6,202 nucleotides of DNA, from assembly GCA_031266115.1 (NCBI GenBank), contig JAISBQ010000369.1, positions 1 to 6,202 on the forward strand, given 5' to 3'. Each line of letters starts with the position of its first letter. Positions within the stretch are counted from its first letter, which is position 1. The position numbers were made by a program, and so were the translations under genes. Positions 1 through 6,202 of the stretch are shown one piece after another. Source of the DNA: Bifidobacteriaceae bacterium (GTDB lineage: Bacteria > Actinomycetota > Actinomycetes > Actinomycetales > WQXJ01). The notes beneath the pieces were generated by a model, which was not told where the DNA came from, did no database searches, and was given only the letters and a program-made list of their open reading frames with translations.

Positions 1-1296
1 GCCCGCCGGGACAACCACCTGAGTCTCCGGACCGAACTCACCCTGTGGGGTCACCGCCTGAAGACGGAGGCTCGCATCCCCCGCGCCACCCACCGTCAGC
101 GAGACGGTCTGGCCGAACACGGCGAGGAAGCCTTGAGCAGGGGCCGCACCGGACGCGGACCACGCGATCTCGCGAGGCGAGCCCGGCGCTGCCCCGAACC
201 GGGTGGACATCGCGGCCGCCACGATCGGTCGGCTCGAGGTCACGGTCGCCGTATACGTGCCCTCCGCCAGGCCGAGCAACGGCACATCCATCACCTCGCC
301 GGCCACCAGCGGGATATCGACGGTCCCGGGCACCTCGACCTGGCCGTCCGGGCCATGGATCGCGATCGATGCCACGGCATCCTCGCGCCCGGTGACCAGC
401 AACCGGACCACCGTGGGATCGGTCGATTCCACGGTGGTCGGCAGTGCGACGATCCCCGGCACCACCGCCGAGGTGTCCGGTGGCGCTCCAGGAACGGCGA
501 AATCCACGCCCGCCGGCGTCAACCCGTCCAGCCGCGAATGCTGCAGGTAGGCCGCAATCTCGCCGCCCGAGGCGCTGACCTTGACCGCGAGGCGACCGGC
601 CCCGCCGATCATCCCCTCCAGCAGTGCGACGCGCTGTGCGCGGGGCGGCAGGATCAACCCGGTCCCGCCCACGGCATCCACGCGGCCCGAGGGGCCCCAC
701 AAGGTGAGGTCGACCGTCGCCGGTGTGGCGCCCGGATTGACCATCACGAGGCGCGTCGCCGACCCGACCTGGGTGCTCCCGCCCACGATGTACGACTCTG
801 AGCGCGGCGCCAGACAGCTCGCACCGGCAAGCCCGCCCAAGTCGCCACCCACCGATTCGATGAGCACGCCGCCGCCGGTCAGCGGGGAAAACCCGGTGAC
901 GGCCCGAGCATTGGCCACCACGGGATCGGTTCCCGCCTGCCCCGTCCATACCGACACCGGTCCCGGCAACTCCGTCGCCTGATCGGCCCCCAGCGGTGCC
1001 ACGTCCCCGCCGTAGGCGCCCTCCACCACTGCAGTGAGTTGTGAGGTGACCGCCGTGGGGGCGGGATCAAACTGGGGGTCATAGCTGACGCCCTCGCCGT
1101 CTTCGCTGCCTGGCAGCTTCAGATCGGCGGGACACACCACCCGCGATGCCCCCGCCTCCACGGTGATGCGTGGCGCCTGGACGGTACCAGCCGGGGTGGA
1201 CGATGCCGTCCCGTCCGTCCACAGGGCCAGTGCCGTGGCCGCGATGAGACCAGCCGCCATCCCGGCGGACGCGATCGTACGTAGGGTCGAGGTCAT
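1..1296 (-). CDS. DUF5719-like exported protein (C-terminus beyond window)
   Basis: Reading the minus strand from the ATG at 1296-1294 gives 432 codons with no stop up to base 1, so the gene is cut by the window edge. The start overlaps the preceding stop as TGATG. An AGGAGG at 1312-1307, inside the end of the glycosyltransferase gene, sits 10 nt upstream and fixes the start. Residues 1-7 carry one Arg and residues 8-26 are hydrophobic (Ala/Leu/Ile-rich), so this is a signal peptide or N-terminal membrane anchor. The rest is Gly/Val/Thr/Ala-rich and looks like beta-sandwich material. It has two cysteines in the visible part, C55 (VVCPADL) and C161 (GASCLAPRSESYIVGG), followed by a conserved-looking RLVMVNPGATPATVDLTLWGPSG stretch near 182-204, which could form an extracytoplasmic disulfide. 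From memory, these features and the place directly after a large family 2 glycosyltransferase match the actinobacterial DUF5719 family, whose function is unknown. The export call is firmer than the family name. Confidence 0.82.
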   Translation of the reverse strand, partial: MTSTLRTIASAGMAAGLIAATALALWTDGTASSTPAGTVQAPRITVEAGASRVVCPADLKLPGSEDGEGVSYDPQFDPAPTAVTSQLTAVVEGAYGGDVAPLGADQATELPGPVSVWTGQAGTDPVVANARAVTGFSPLTGGGVLIESVGGDLGGLAGASCLAPRSESYIVGGSTQVGSATRLVMVNPGATPATVDLTLWGPSGRVDAVGGTGLILPPRAQRVALLEGMIGGAGRLAVKVSASGGEIAAYLQHSRLDGLTPAGVDFAVPGAPPDTSAVVPGIVALPTTVESTDPTVVRLLVTGREDAVASIAIHGPDGQVEVPGTVDIPLVAGEVMDVPLLGLAEGTYTATVTSSRPIVAAAMSTRFGAAPGSPREIAWSASGAAPAQGFLAVFGQTVSLTVGGAGDASLRLQAVTPQGEFGPETQVVVPAG

Positions 1297-1313
1297 CAGC
1301 TATCGGCCTCCTC
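1294..1313 (-). promoter_or_regulatory. Shine-Dalgarno and TGATG overlap for the DUF5719 gene
   Basis: On the minus strand AGGAGG (1312-1307) is followed by 10 nt and then ATG (1296-1294). The glycosyltransferase stop TGA (1298-1296) shares one base with this ATG. The strong site lies within the last codons of the upstream gene, so the two proteins are probably made together, with termination feeding re-initiation. Confidence 0.8.
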
Positions 1314-4300
1314 GGCGCGGCGCCGGCGCAGGGGCAGGGCGACCACGGCCATGACGGCCAACACGACGCACTGGACGGCGACCAGCGGATCGTCCCGGTA
1401 CTCGACATGGATCGGCCCCGCCTGGGGCAGGACATGGAAAGCCTGTTGCCACCCGACGGTGGTCGGCTCGAGCGCGATACCGCCTTGGGTGGCCCGCCAG
1501 CCCGGATCGGCGACCTCGGCGAGGGCAAGCTGACGCCCCGAACCGCCAGAGGCGATCACGGCGCCATCGGCGGCAAGGGCCGATTGCGATCCGTCCGGTT
1601 CGATCAGCCTCAGCCAACTCGGCCTTGCCGCATCGGTGGCGCTGCCCACCCGCCAGCAGACACCCGATTCAGTCTCGGCCGCGCGCGTCAGGCCCTCGGT
1701 GGTATCAAGGGCCGCGGCGAGGGGCTTGTTGTCGGGCGGGACAACCAGGAAGCCGACGCCCGCCTGAGCAAACTGGGCGGCGATGCCCTCGGCGCTTCCG
1801 GCAGCAACCTTGGCCACGAGGTGCGAGACCGCCGAGGTGCCGGCGCCAAGGTCCGCGGCTACGGCCGAGATCAGGGGGCCAGTCAGTCGACCGGTAGCGA
1901 TCACGCCGGCCGAATCGTCGGCGCGCATACCCGACCCGCGCACCACCCGCCACGACAGGACATCGTCCTGACGCCACATGACCACCGTGGAGGTGCGATC
2001 CGGGGACGCCGCCGCCATGGCCGCGATGACCGGGATCTCGCGAATCTCGGTTCGCGTCACCTTCACGTCCCGCCCCGCACGCCACTGCCACACCGTGTCC
2101 GCGAGTTGGAGCCCAGGACCGGCGAACATCACGGCGGCGAGCACGGCCGCCTCCGCCCTTCTCGCGCCCCCCACCAACCCGATCCACGCCCCGGTGTTGT
2201 CGGCGCCACATGTCGCCGCAAGAAGCAGACCAGCGAGCACCACCGAGACCGCTCCCCCGCTCCATGGCCGGACGATCTCTTGGCCGGCCAACGCCACGTC
2301 GATCCGGCCCGCGACCGCCACCGCACACAACCCCATGAGCGCCACCACCCACCCGACCCGGACCGCGCGCGAACGCGGCCCGCGCCGTCCCAGCGCCGCG
2401 AGGGCGGCCAAGACGACCAACGCGGACAAGGTGAGCACAACTCCTGCGATCACCGGCAGGCGTGCCGGCACCGATGGAAGCCCCGGCCACCCCAGCAGGG
2501 CCTGCCACAGCCGCGTGGGCGCGGACGGAGTCGGCAGACCCGGATCGGCGAGCATCACTCGCCACGACCCTTCGGTGATCGCGGCGGCCGCCAGGCGCGC
2601 GAACAGGGCGAACGGCGGGATCAGCGCCACCAGCACGCGCCACCCGAATCCGGTGGTGACACAGGCGACGAGCACACCGACAACCACGATCGGTGCCAAC
2701 AGCGGTGTGCCGGCGGCCGCCCCCGCCAGGGCCAGCCCGGCGCCCGCCGCCGCGGCGACGGACCGCTGGGCGGAGGGATGGGAGGACTCGGTGGGCTCGA
2801 GGTCGGGACGCGACAAGTCCGGGGCCACCCGCCGGATCGTGTCGCGGCGGTCGACTCCGGCGGCACGGGCGAGCCCGAGCAGACCCCATGGCAGGAGCGC
2901 GTGGGTGACCGCGGCTCCGAGACGGCCGTCGGCGAGGGAGAGCCACAGGCTTGGGGCGGCAAACCACACGAAGGCCGCCCATGCTCTGACCATGGTGGAC
3001 CGGGTCGCCGCTCCCGCGGCAAACCACGCGCCGAGCAAGGCGGCCACCGGCGCCGCAAGGATCAGCGCCACCGTGCCGTGACCGGCGCTCAGTGTCGCGG
3101 CGGTGGCGAGAATCAGGGCCATCGGATCAGCTGGGCCCGGAGCGCCGAGGCCCACGGGCAACCACGCAGCCACGGCGCGGGACCAGGCCTGGGCGGGCGC
3201 GACATCGTAGGGCGCAAGCGCGCCGCCGGCCACCTGGCCATCGCCCACCAGGCTCGCCAACGTGGCTGCCACGGCTATCCCCGCCACGGTGGCCAGGACT
3301 GCCAGAACGCGCCGGCGCCGGGAGGCTAGGGCGGCCCGCTCGGCGAGTTCGACCTCGCTCGGTGCTTCTGAGAGCCGCACCGCCTCGGCACGAGCAAGGC
3401 GCCGGTCGCGGTGCATGGCTCGCACGTCGCGGAAGGTGGTGCTCAGCGGCCGCAAGGCTCCACGCGGCAGCGTCGAGGTCCGTCGGGCGTTGCTCCGGGC
3501 GGCCACGAGGCGCTCGGGTCGGGCAAGGACGCCAAGCGGAGCGAGAAGCTCGGCGGGAACCAGGCCGAGTTCCTTGGTCAACAACCGCCACATCGCCCGG
3601 CCGATGCCGGACACGAGGGCAGCCGCCACGACGAACGGAACCAGGGGCAAAGGGGTGTGGACTATCTGGGTGTACACGAACGCCTGGCGCCTGGCGCGGA
3701 ACGAGCGGCGCACGTCGGGGACGGCGGCCCGGCCTCGCAATCCCCGGAACGAGGCCTGCTCGTGGTGCAGCACCGCCGCGGGGACCACGATCACCCGATA
3801 TCCCGCCAATCGCGCACGCCGGGACAGGTCCAGTCCGTCGCGGAACGGTCCGAGTGCCGGATCGAAGCCGCCCAGCTTGGTCCAGGCCTCGGCGCGGACG
3901 AGCATGCCCGCGCTTCCCACCCCGAGCATGTCCTCGCGGTGGTCGTACTGGCCCTGGTCCAACTCGCCGTCCTCGGCGCCCGTCATGCGCCGGCCGAAAC
4001 GCGACGTGGTCACCCCGACCTCTCCGAGCGCATCCGGCATGTCCTCGCGGCGCTGTTTGGGGCCCGCGATCGACACCGATGGAGCGAATTCGATGGCCCG
4101 TGCGAGAGTCTCCAAACAGTCGGGAGCCGGATAGGCGTCGTCGTGCAGCAGGAACACCAGTTCTTCGGGACCCAGGTGGCATTCGGCCAGTCCCGCGGCC
4201 ACCGCCCGGCCGAAGTTGCGTGCGCCCGGCGCGTGAACGCAGGTCAGCAGCGAATCGGGGATGCCGCAGCGCAGCGCCATCTCGCGAACGGCCAAGTCCG

Positions 4301-4460
4301 CGACCTGACCGGCGTCGACCAACACCACCCGGTCCACCGGGCGCGTCTGGTCGGCCAGGGCAACCAACGCCTTGGGTAGGTAGGCGGACCGGCCACGCGT
4401 GACGACGACGGCGGTGATGGGGTTGCGGGGCCGCAGGGGCCCCGTGCCGCCCTGGGTCAC
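1296..4460 (-). CDS. large membrane-bound family 2 glycosyltransferase with extracytoplasmic C-terminal domain
   Basis: I chose the GTG at 4460, which overlaps the whiB stop as GTGA and gives 1054 residues. The open frame continues 40 codons upstream to 4580, but that part lies wholly inside whiB. A GT-A type domain fills about residues 14-240: a first strand ITAVVVTRG (15-23), a DXD-like HDDA (acid pair at 107-108) for metal and nucleotide-sugar binding, GSAGMLVRAEAW (182-193), FRDGLDLSRRARLAGYRV (206-223) in the place of the usual catalytic ED motif, and a His pair at 232-233. A possible membrane segment lies near 272-291, then a basic Arg/Ala-rich linker, then many hydrophobic segments between about 385 and 785. 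A roughly 240-residue soluble region follows (about 786-1025) with LALAEVADPGWRA, resembling the C-terminal domains of membrane sugar transferases. The protein ends with a membrane helix (1026-1044) and an RRRR stop-transfer signal. It probably uses a nucleotide sugar in the cytoplasm and works on a membrane-linked envelope glycan. Donor and acceptor are unknown. No Shine-Dalgarno precedes the GTG, so translation probably depends on whiB. Confidence 0.9.
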   Translation of the reverse strand: MTQGGTGPLRPRNPITAVVVTRGRSAYLPKALVALADQTRPVDRVVLVDAGQVADLAVREMALRCGIPDSLLTCVHAPGARNFGRAVAAGLAECHLGPEELVFLLHDDAYPAPDCLETLARAIEFAPSVSIAGPKQRREDMPDALGEVGVTTSRFGRRMTGAEDGELDQGQYDHREDMLGVGSAGMLVRAEAWTKLGGFDPALGPFRDGLDLSRRARLAGYRVIVVPAAVLHHEQASFRGLRGRAAVPDVRRSFRARRQAFVYTQIVHTPLPLVPFVVAAALVSGIGRAMWRLLTKELGLVPAELLAPLGVLARPERLVAARSNARRTSTLPRGALRPLSTTFRDVRAMHRDRRLARAEAVRLSEAPSEVELAERAALASRRRRVLAVLATVAGIAVAATLASLVGDGQVAGGALAPYDVAPAQAWSRAVAAWLPVGLGAPGPADPMALILATAATLSAGHGTVALILAAPVAALLGAWFAAGAATRSTMVRAWAAFVWFAAPSLWLSLADGRLGAAVTHALLPWGLLGLARAAGVDRRDTIRRVAPDLSRPDLEPTESSHPSAQRSVAAAAGAGLALAGAAAGTPLLAPIVVVGVLVACVTTGFGWRVLVALIPPFALFARLAAAAITEGSWRVMLADPGLPTPSAPTRLWQALLGWPGLPSVPARLPVIAGVVLTLSALVVLAALAALGRRGPRSRAVRVGWVVALMGLCAVAVAGRIDVALAGQEIVRPWSGGAVSVVLAGLLLAATCGADNTGAWIGLVGGARRAEAAVLAAVMFAGPGLQLADTVWQWRAGRDVKVTRTEIREIPVIAAMAAASPDRTSTVVMWRQDDVLSWRVVRGSGMRADDSAGVIATGRLTGPLISAVAADLGAGTSAVSHLVAKVAAGSAEGIAAQFAQAGVGFLVVPPDNKPLAAALDTTEGLTRAAETESGVCWRVGSATDAARPSWLRLIEPDGSQSALAADGAVIASGGSGRQLALAEVADPGWRATQGGIALEPTTVGWQQAFHVLPQAGPIHVEYRDDPLVAVQCVVLAVMAVVALPLRRRRAEEADS
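4457..4460 (-). promoter_or_regulatory. GTGA stop/start overlap linking whiB to the glycosyltransferase
   Basis: The minus-strand bases 4460-4457 read GTGA: GTG starts the glycosyltransferase and TGA ends whiB. No purine-rich ribosome site is visible in the preceding 20 nt (CAACGGCGCGCGTTGGGCCA), which favours translational coupling over independent initiation. The coupling is inferred; the overlap is seen directly. Confidence 0.75.
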
Positions 4461-4783
4461 TGGCCCAACGCGCGCCGTTGCTTCAGCCGACGCCGTTCGC
4501 GCTCCGAGTAGCCGCCCCAGATGCCGAACCGTTCGTCGTTGGCCAGCGCGTATTCCAGGCACTGTGCTCGCACTTCGCACGAATCGCAGATCCGTTTCGC
4601 CTCGCGCGTAGAGCCGCCCTTCTCGGGGAAGAACGCCTCAGGATCCGTCTGAGCGCACAGGGCGCGCTCCTGCCATCCCAGTGGGCCAGAATCACCCTGC
4701 GTGCCGAGCAACGACGAAAGCCCGCCGATCGTCGCGTCATCGGCAGTGAGGGTGATGCCCTCAGTTCCGAATAGATTCCACAC
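4457..4783 (-). CDS. whiB2: WhiB2/WhmD-family iron-sulfur transcriptional regulator
   Basis: This 108-residue protein has the complete WhiB signature. Four cysteines, C43, C66, C69 and C75 (spacing C-x22-C-x2-C-x5-C), bind a [4Fe-4S] cluster. The GIWGG turn is at 87-91, followed by the basic C-terminal tail SERERRRLKQRR used for DNA contact. The stretch LCAQTDPEAFFPEKGGSTREAKRIC is characteristic of the WhiB2/WhmD branch (WhiB of Streptomyces), which controls septation and cell division in actinobacteria, in known cases together with WhiA. The start is a GTG at 4783-4781 with GAGGAG at 4797-4792, 8 nt upstream. An in-frame TGA lies just upstream, so no earlier start is possible. The N-terminal 35 residues before the Fe-S domain are not recognisable; from memory, the mycobacterial WhiB2 is somewhat shorter. 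The gene follows manA and overlaps the glycosyltransferase gene. In mycobacteria whiB2 also lies near manA and manB, so the neighbourhood fits. Confidence 0.95.
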   Translation of the reverse strand: MWNLFGTEGITLTADDATIGGLSSLLGTQGDSGPLGWQERALCAQTDPEAFFPEKGGSTREAKRICDSCEVRAQCLEYALANDERFGIWGGYSERERRRLKQRRALGQ

Positions 4784-4788
4784 GGGAT

Positions 4789-4803
4789 TTACTCCTCAAC
4801 CAT
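4789..4803 (-). other. four-codon leader mini-ORF upstream of whiB (possible uORF)
   Basis: In the inferred whiB leader the minus strand reads ATG GTT GAG GAG TAA (4803-4789), encoding MVEE. A GGAGG at 4809-4805 precedes it, but only 1 nt separates it from the ATG, which is too close for efficient initiation. The two GAG codons are the GAGGAG Shine-Dalgarno of whiB, so any ribosome translating the mini-ORF would cover that site. It may be chance; no other evidence for translation is visible. Confidence 0.3.
4792..4797 (-). promoter_or_regulatory. Shine-Dalgarno of whiB
   Basis: GAGGAG on the minus strand ends 8 nt before the GTG start at 4783. Together with the in-frame stop just upstream it decides the whiB start. 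Confidence 0.8.
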
Positions 4804-4853
4804 GCCTCCGGGTGCCGCCCCCTCACGAGGACGTCAAAACGCTCCACAGCAAA

Positions 4854-4882
4854 ATTACACGGTTGTGATACACCCGCGTCAA
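4854..4882 (-). promoter_or_regulatory. predicted sigma-70-type promoter of whiB
   Basis: The minus strand shows TTGACG (4882-4877), a 17-bp spacer (4876-4860) and TGTAAT (4859-4854). Each box differs from the consensus by one base and the spacer is optimal. Transcription should start near 4847, giving a whiB leader of about 64 nt. The manA stop codon TGA (4881-4879) lies inside the -35 box. AT-rich bases around the -10 stand out in this GC-rich window. Not experimentally shown. Confidence 0.72.
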
Positions 4883-6075
4883 GCTGGGGACTGTGGGAGA
4901 TCTCTCTGGCCGGGTGCAGCCACGACAACCCTCCCCGTTCCATGGAGGCGCAGCGGACCGTCGCTGCCCAACACAAAAGCAGCTTGACCAGCGCTGATGC
5001 GTCGAGTGTGCGCGCCTGTCGCGGCGATCACACTCCCCTCCAACGCCACCACGATCCTGGGGCCACGCCAATCGACCTCCACCGGCCCGGCGAGGCGAAC
5101 CTCGGCCAGCCGGAAATCGGAGACCGGCGGATCGAACCGGCGAACCTCGCCGGTTCTGGATTCGCGCGGGTGGCACGGCGCACCGTGGCCGGTATCCACA
5201 CAGGCCAACAGCTCGGGAATGTCGAGATGCTTGGGCGTCAGGCCTGCCCGCAGCACGTTGTCCGAGGCGGCCTGGACCTCCACCACGACGCCGCGAAGGT
5301 AGGAGTGAAGCGTGCCCGTGGGCACGAACAGTGCCTCGCCCGGCGCCATCGTCACCCGCCGCATGAACAGGCTGACCGCAAGGCCCGGGTCTCCCGGATA
5401 GTGCGCGGCCAATCCGGTCACGGTCGAATAGGCGGCCAGGTCGCCCTCACCGGTTTCGCGACAGCGGGCACACGCCTCGACCAGCTCGGACACCGCCCCC
5501 GGCGCGACGTCGCCGCCCAACAGGACCGCCAACACCTGGCGCACGGGGTTCGGGCCATCCATCAGCGACACAACGTCACGGGCGAGTAAGGAATCCAGGG
5601 GTGCCAACGCGGAACGCACCTCGGTGAGCGGCCGGAAGCCGACCAACGCATCGAAGCTCGTCAACGCGAGAACCATCTCCGGCTTGTGCGAGGAATCCTT
5701 GTAACTACGTCCGTGTGCGTCGATGGGCATCCCCGCGGCCGATTCACGGGCAAACCCCTCGCGGGCACGGTCACTGCCGGGGTGAACCTGGAGCGACAGC
5801 GGCTGCTCGACGGCGAGCAGCTTCAGGAGGTAGGGCAGGCGGTCCCCCCACCGTTCGTGGTCGGGCCCGAGCGTGGTGGCCGGATCGCGGCGGATCAGCC
5901 GGTCCAGGTGGAATCCCGCCGCATCGGGTTCGACGATGGGCGCTGGACCGAGGGGATGGTCGCCCAACCACGCCTCGGCCCACGGCAAGCCGTCCGGCTC
6001 GCGTCCCAACAAGGCCGGCAAGGCATCGCGCGACCCCCAGTCGTAATGGCGGATCACGAAGCCGATGCCGAGCAT
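4879..6075 (-). CDS. manA: mannose-6-phosphate isomerase, class I (type I PMI)
   Basis: This 398-residue protein interconverts fructose-6-phosphate and mannose-6-phosphate in the cytoplasm, the first step toward GDP-mannose and mannose-containing envelope glycans. Length and motifs match bacterial type I zinc PMIs: HYDWGS (10-15), EAWLGDHP (34-41), LPYLLKLLAVEQPLSLQVHP (80-99), SSHKPEM (128-134), FVPTGTLHSY (250-259) and SDNVLRAGLTPKHLD (271-285). By family comparison the zinc ligands are Q96, H98, E133 and H257, and R276 is the catalytic arginine; all are present, so the enzyme should be active. The C-terminal 80 residues form the usual second cupin-like beta domain. The start is ATG at 6075-6073 with AGGAGG at 6084-6079. 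The spacing is only 3 nt, but no better start exists before the conserved N-terminus. It lies 49 nt after an upstream gene on the same strand and ends in the promoter of whiB. Confidence 0.96.
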   Translation of the reverse strand: MLGIGFVIRHYDWGSRDALPALLGREPDGLPWAEAWLGDHPLGPAPIVEPDAAGFHLDRLIRRDPATTLGPDHERWGDRLPYLLKLLAVEQPLSLQVHPGSDRAREGFARESAAGMPIDAHGRSYKDSSHKPEMVLALTSFDALVGFRPLTEVRSALAPLDSLLARDVVSLMDGPNPVRQVLAVLLGGDVAPGAVSELVEACARCRETGEGDLAAYSTVTGLAAHYPGDPGLAVSLFMRRVTMAPGEALFVPTGTLHSYLRGVVVEVQAASDNVLRAGLTPKHLDIPELLACVDTGHGAPCHPRESRTGEVRRFDPPVSDFRLAEVRLAGPVEVDWRGPRIVVALEGSVIAATGAHTRRISAGQAAFVLGSDGPLRLHGTGRVVVAAPGQRDLPQSPA

Positions 6076-6078
6076 GCT

Positions 6079-6084
6079 CCTCCT
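6079..6084 (-). promoter_or_regulatory. Shine-Dalgarno of manA
   Basis: AGGAGG on the minus strand lies 3 nt before the ATG at 6075. The match is perfect but the spacing is shorter than usual. A later GTG at codon 7 would leave about 21 nt, so the ATG is preferred. Confidence 0.65.
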
Positions 6085-6124
6085 GTCGCGGCCGTCGCGG
6101 GCCGGTGAGATGCTACCCGAAGCC

Positions 6125-6202
6125 TCAGGAGCCTTCGATTCCGGTGATGTGTGCGGATTTCAGGGCGAATACCCGCCGGATCTCCTCGGCTCTCGCGATG
6201 GT
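6125..6202 (-). CDS. C-terminal 25 residues of an unrecognised upstream gene
   Basis: From the right edge the minus strand reads 25 codons (TIARAEEIRRVFALKSAHIT followed by GIEGS) and then TGA at 6127-6125. A second minus-strand frame stops early and the third stays open into manA, but this frame has the most protein-like composition and ends at a sensible distance (49 nt) before manA. I do not recognise the family from so short a tail. It is short and basic with no clear membrane segment. Same-strand neighbours of manA in other actinobacteria include SIS-domain proteins and phosphomannomutase, but nothing here identifies either. Confidence 0.45.
   Translation of the reverse strand, partial: TIARAEEIRRVFALKSAHITGIEGS

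Noticed and set aside
38..949. 303-codon minus-strand frame inside the DUF5719 gene
   Set aside because: The product is an Arg/Gly/Asp-rich string. The frame beginning at 1296 spans the same bases with a signal peptide, a strong ribosome site and protein-like composition.
1705..3027. 440-codon minus-strand frame, and plus-strand frames such as 1978-3081 and 3092-4402
   Set aside because: They lie in the glycosyltransferase region and have Arg/Gly/Pro-rich or Ala/Thr-rich low-complexity products without start-site support or motifs; treated as shadows.
1407..3329. 640-codon open frame on the plus strand, antisense to the glycosyltransferase
   Set aside because: Its product is dominated by Arg, Gly, His and Pro with no recognisable domain. 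The opposite strand carries a well-formed membrane protein. Such frames arise from GC bias at third codon positions.
4461..4580. Upstream extension of the glycosyltransferase by 40 codons
   Set aside because: It overlaps whiB fully, encodes an Arg-rich stretch with no domain, and the GTG at 4460 gives the standard 4-base overlap directly before the conserved first strand of the GT domain.
4860..4873. Near-palindrome GGTTGTGATACACC between the promoter boxes as an operator
   Set aside because: Only the outer three pairs match; the centre does not pair, so chance is sufficient.
6076..6124. TAGCAT in the manA upstream gap as a -10 box
   Set aside because: No -35-like hexamer lies at a suitable distance, so manA more likely shares a transcript with the upstream gene or has a promoter I cannot see.
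6118..6137. Inverted repeat CGAAG...CTTCG around the stop of the upstream gene, as a possible terminator
   Set aside because: The stem is only 5 bp before a mismatch, it includes the stop codon, and no T-run follows in the direction of transcription.

Overview
This 6.2 kb window is high-GC and almost fully coding, with every supported gene on the minus strand. A WhiB-family [4Fe-4S] regulator, strong GC bias at third codon positions and short overlaps between consecutive genes all point to an actinobacterium. I cannot place it to genus from sequence alone. Read in the direction of transcription (right to left), the order is: the last 25 codons of an unrecognised upstream gene (6202-6125), manA (6075-4879), whiB2/whmD-like (4783-4457), a large membrane-bound family 2 glycosyltransferase (4460-1296), and a secreted or anchored DUF5719-like protein that starts at 1296 and runs off the left edge.

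manA encodes a type I phosphomannose isomerase, the entry point from fructose-6-phosphate to mannose-6-phosphate and so to GDP-mannose and mannosylated envelope glycans. Its stop codon lies inside the -35 box of a near-consensus promoter (TTGACG, 17 bp, TGTAAT) that should drive whiB. The inferred whiB leader carries a four-codon mini-ORF whose GAG GAG codons form the Shine-Dalgarno of whiB.

whiB, the glycosyltransferase and the DUF5719 gene look like one translationally coupled unit. The whiB stop and the glycosyltransferase GTG overlap as GTGA, and the glycosyltransferase stop overlaps the DUF5719 ATG as TGATG. The unit would couple a WhiB2-type division/septation regulator to a cytoplasmic glycosyltransferase domain fused to a polytopic membrane part with an extracytoplasmic C-terminal domain, and then to an exported partner. 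Substrates and acceptors cannot be read from the sequence.

The window holds no mobile elements, CRISPR arrays, tRNA or rRNA genes, and no convincing terminator. The long open frames on the plus strand are shadows of these genes. I see no clear new defence or mobile system. The least-described material is the glycosyltransferase/DUF5719 pair and the compact control region of whiB.
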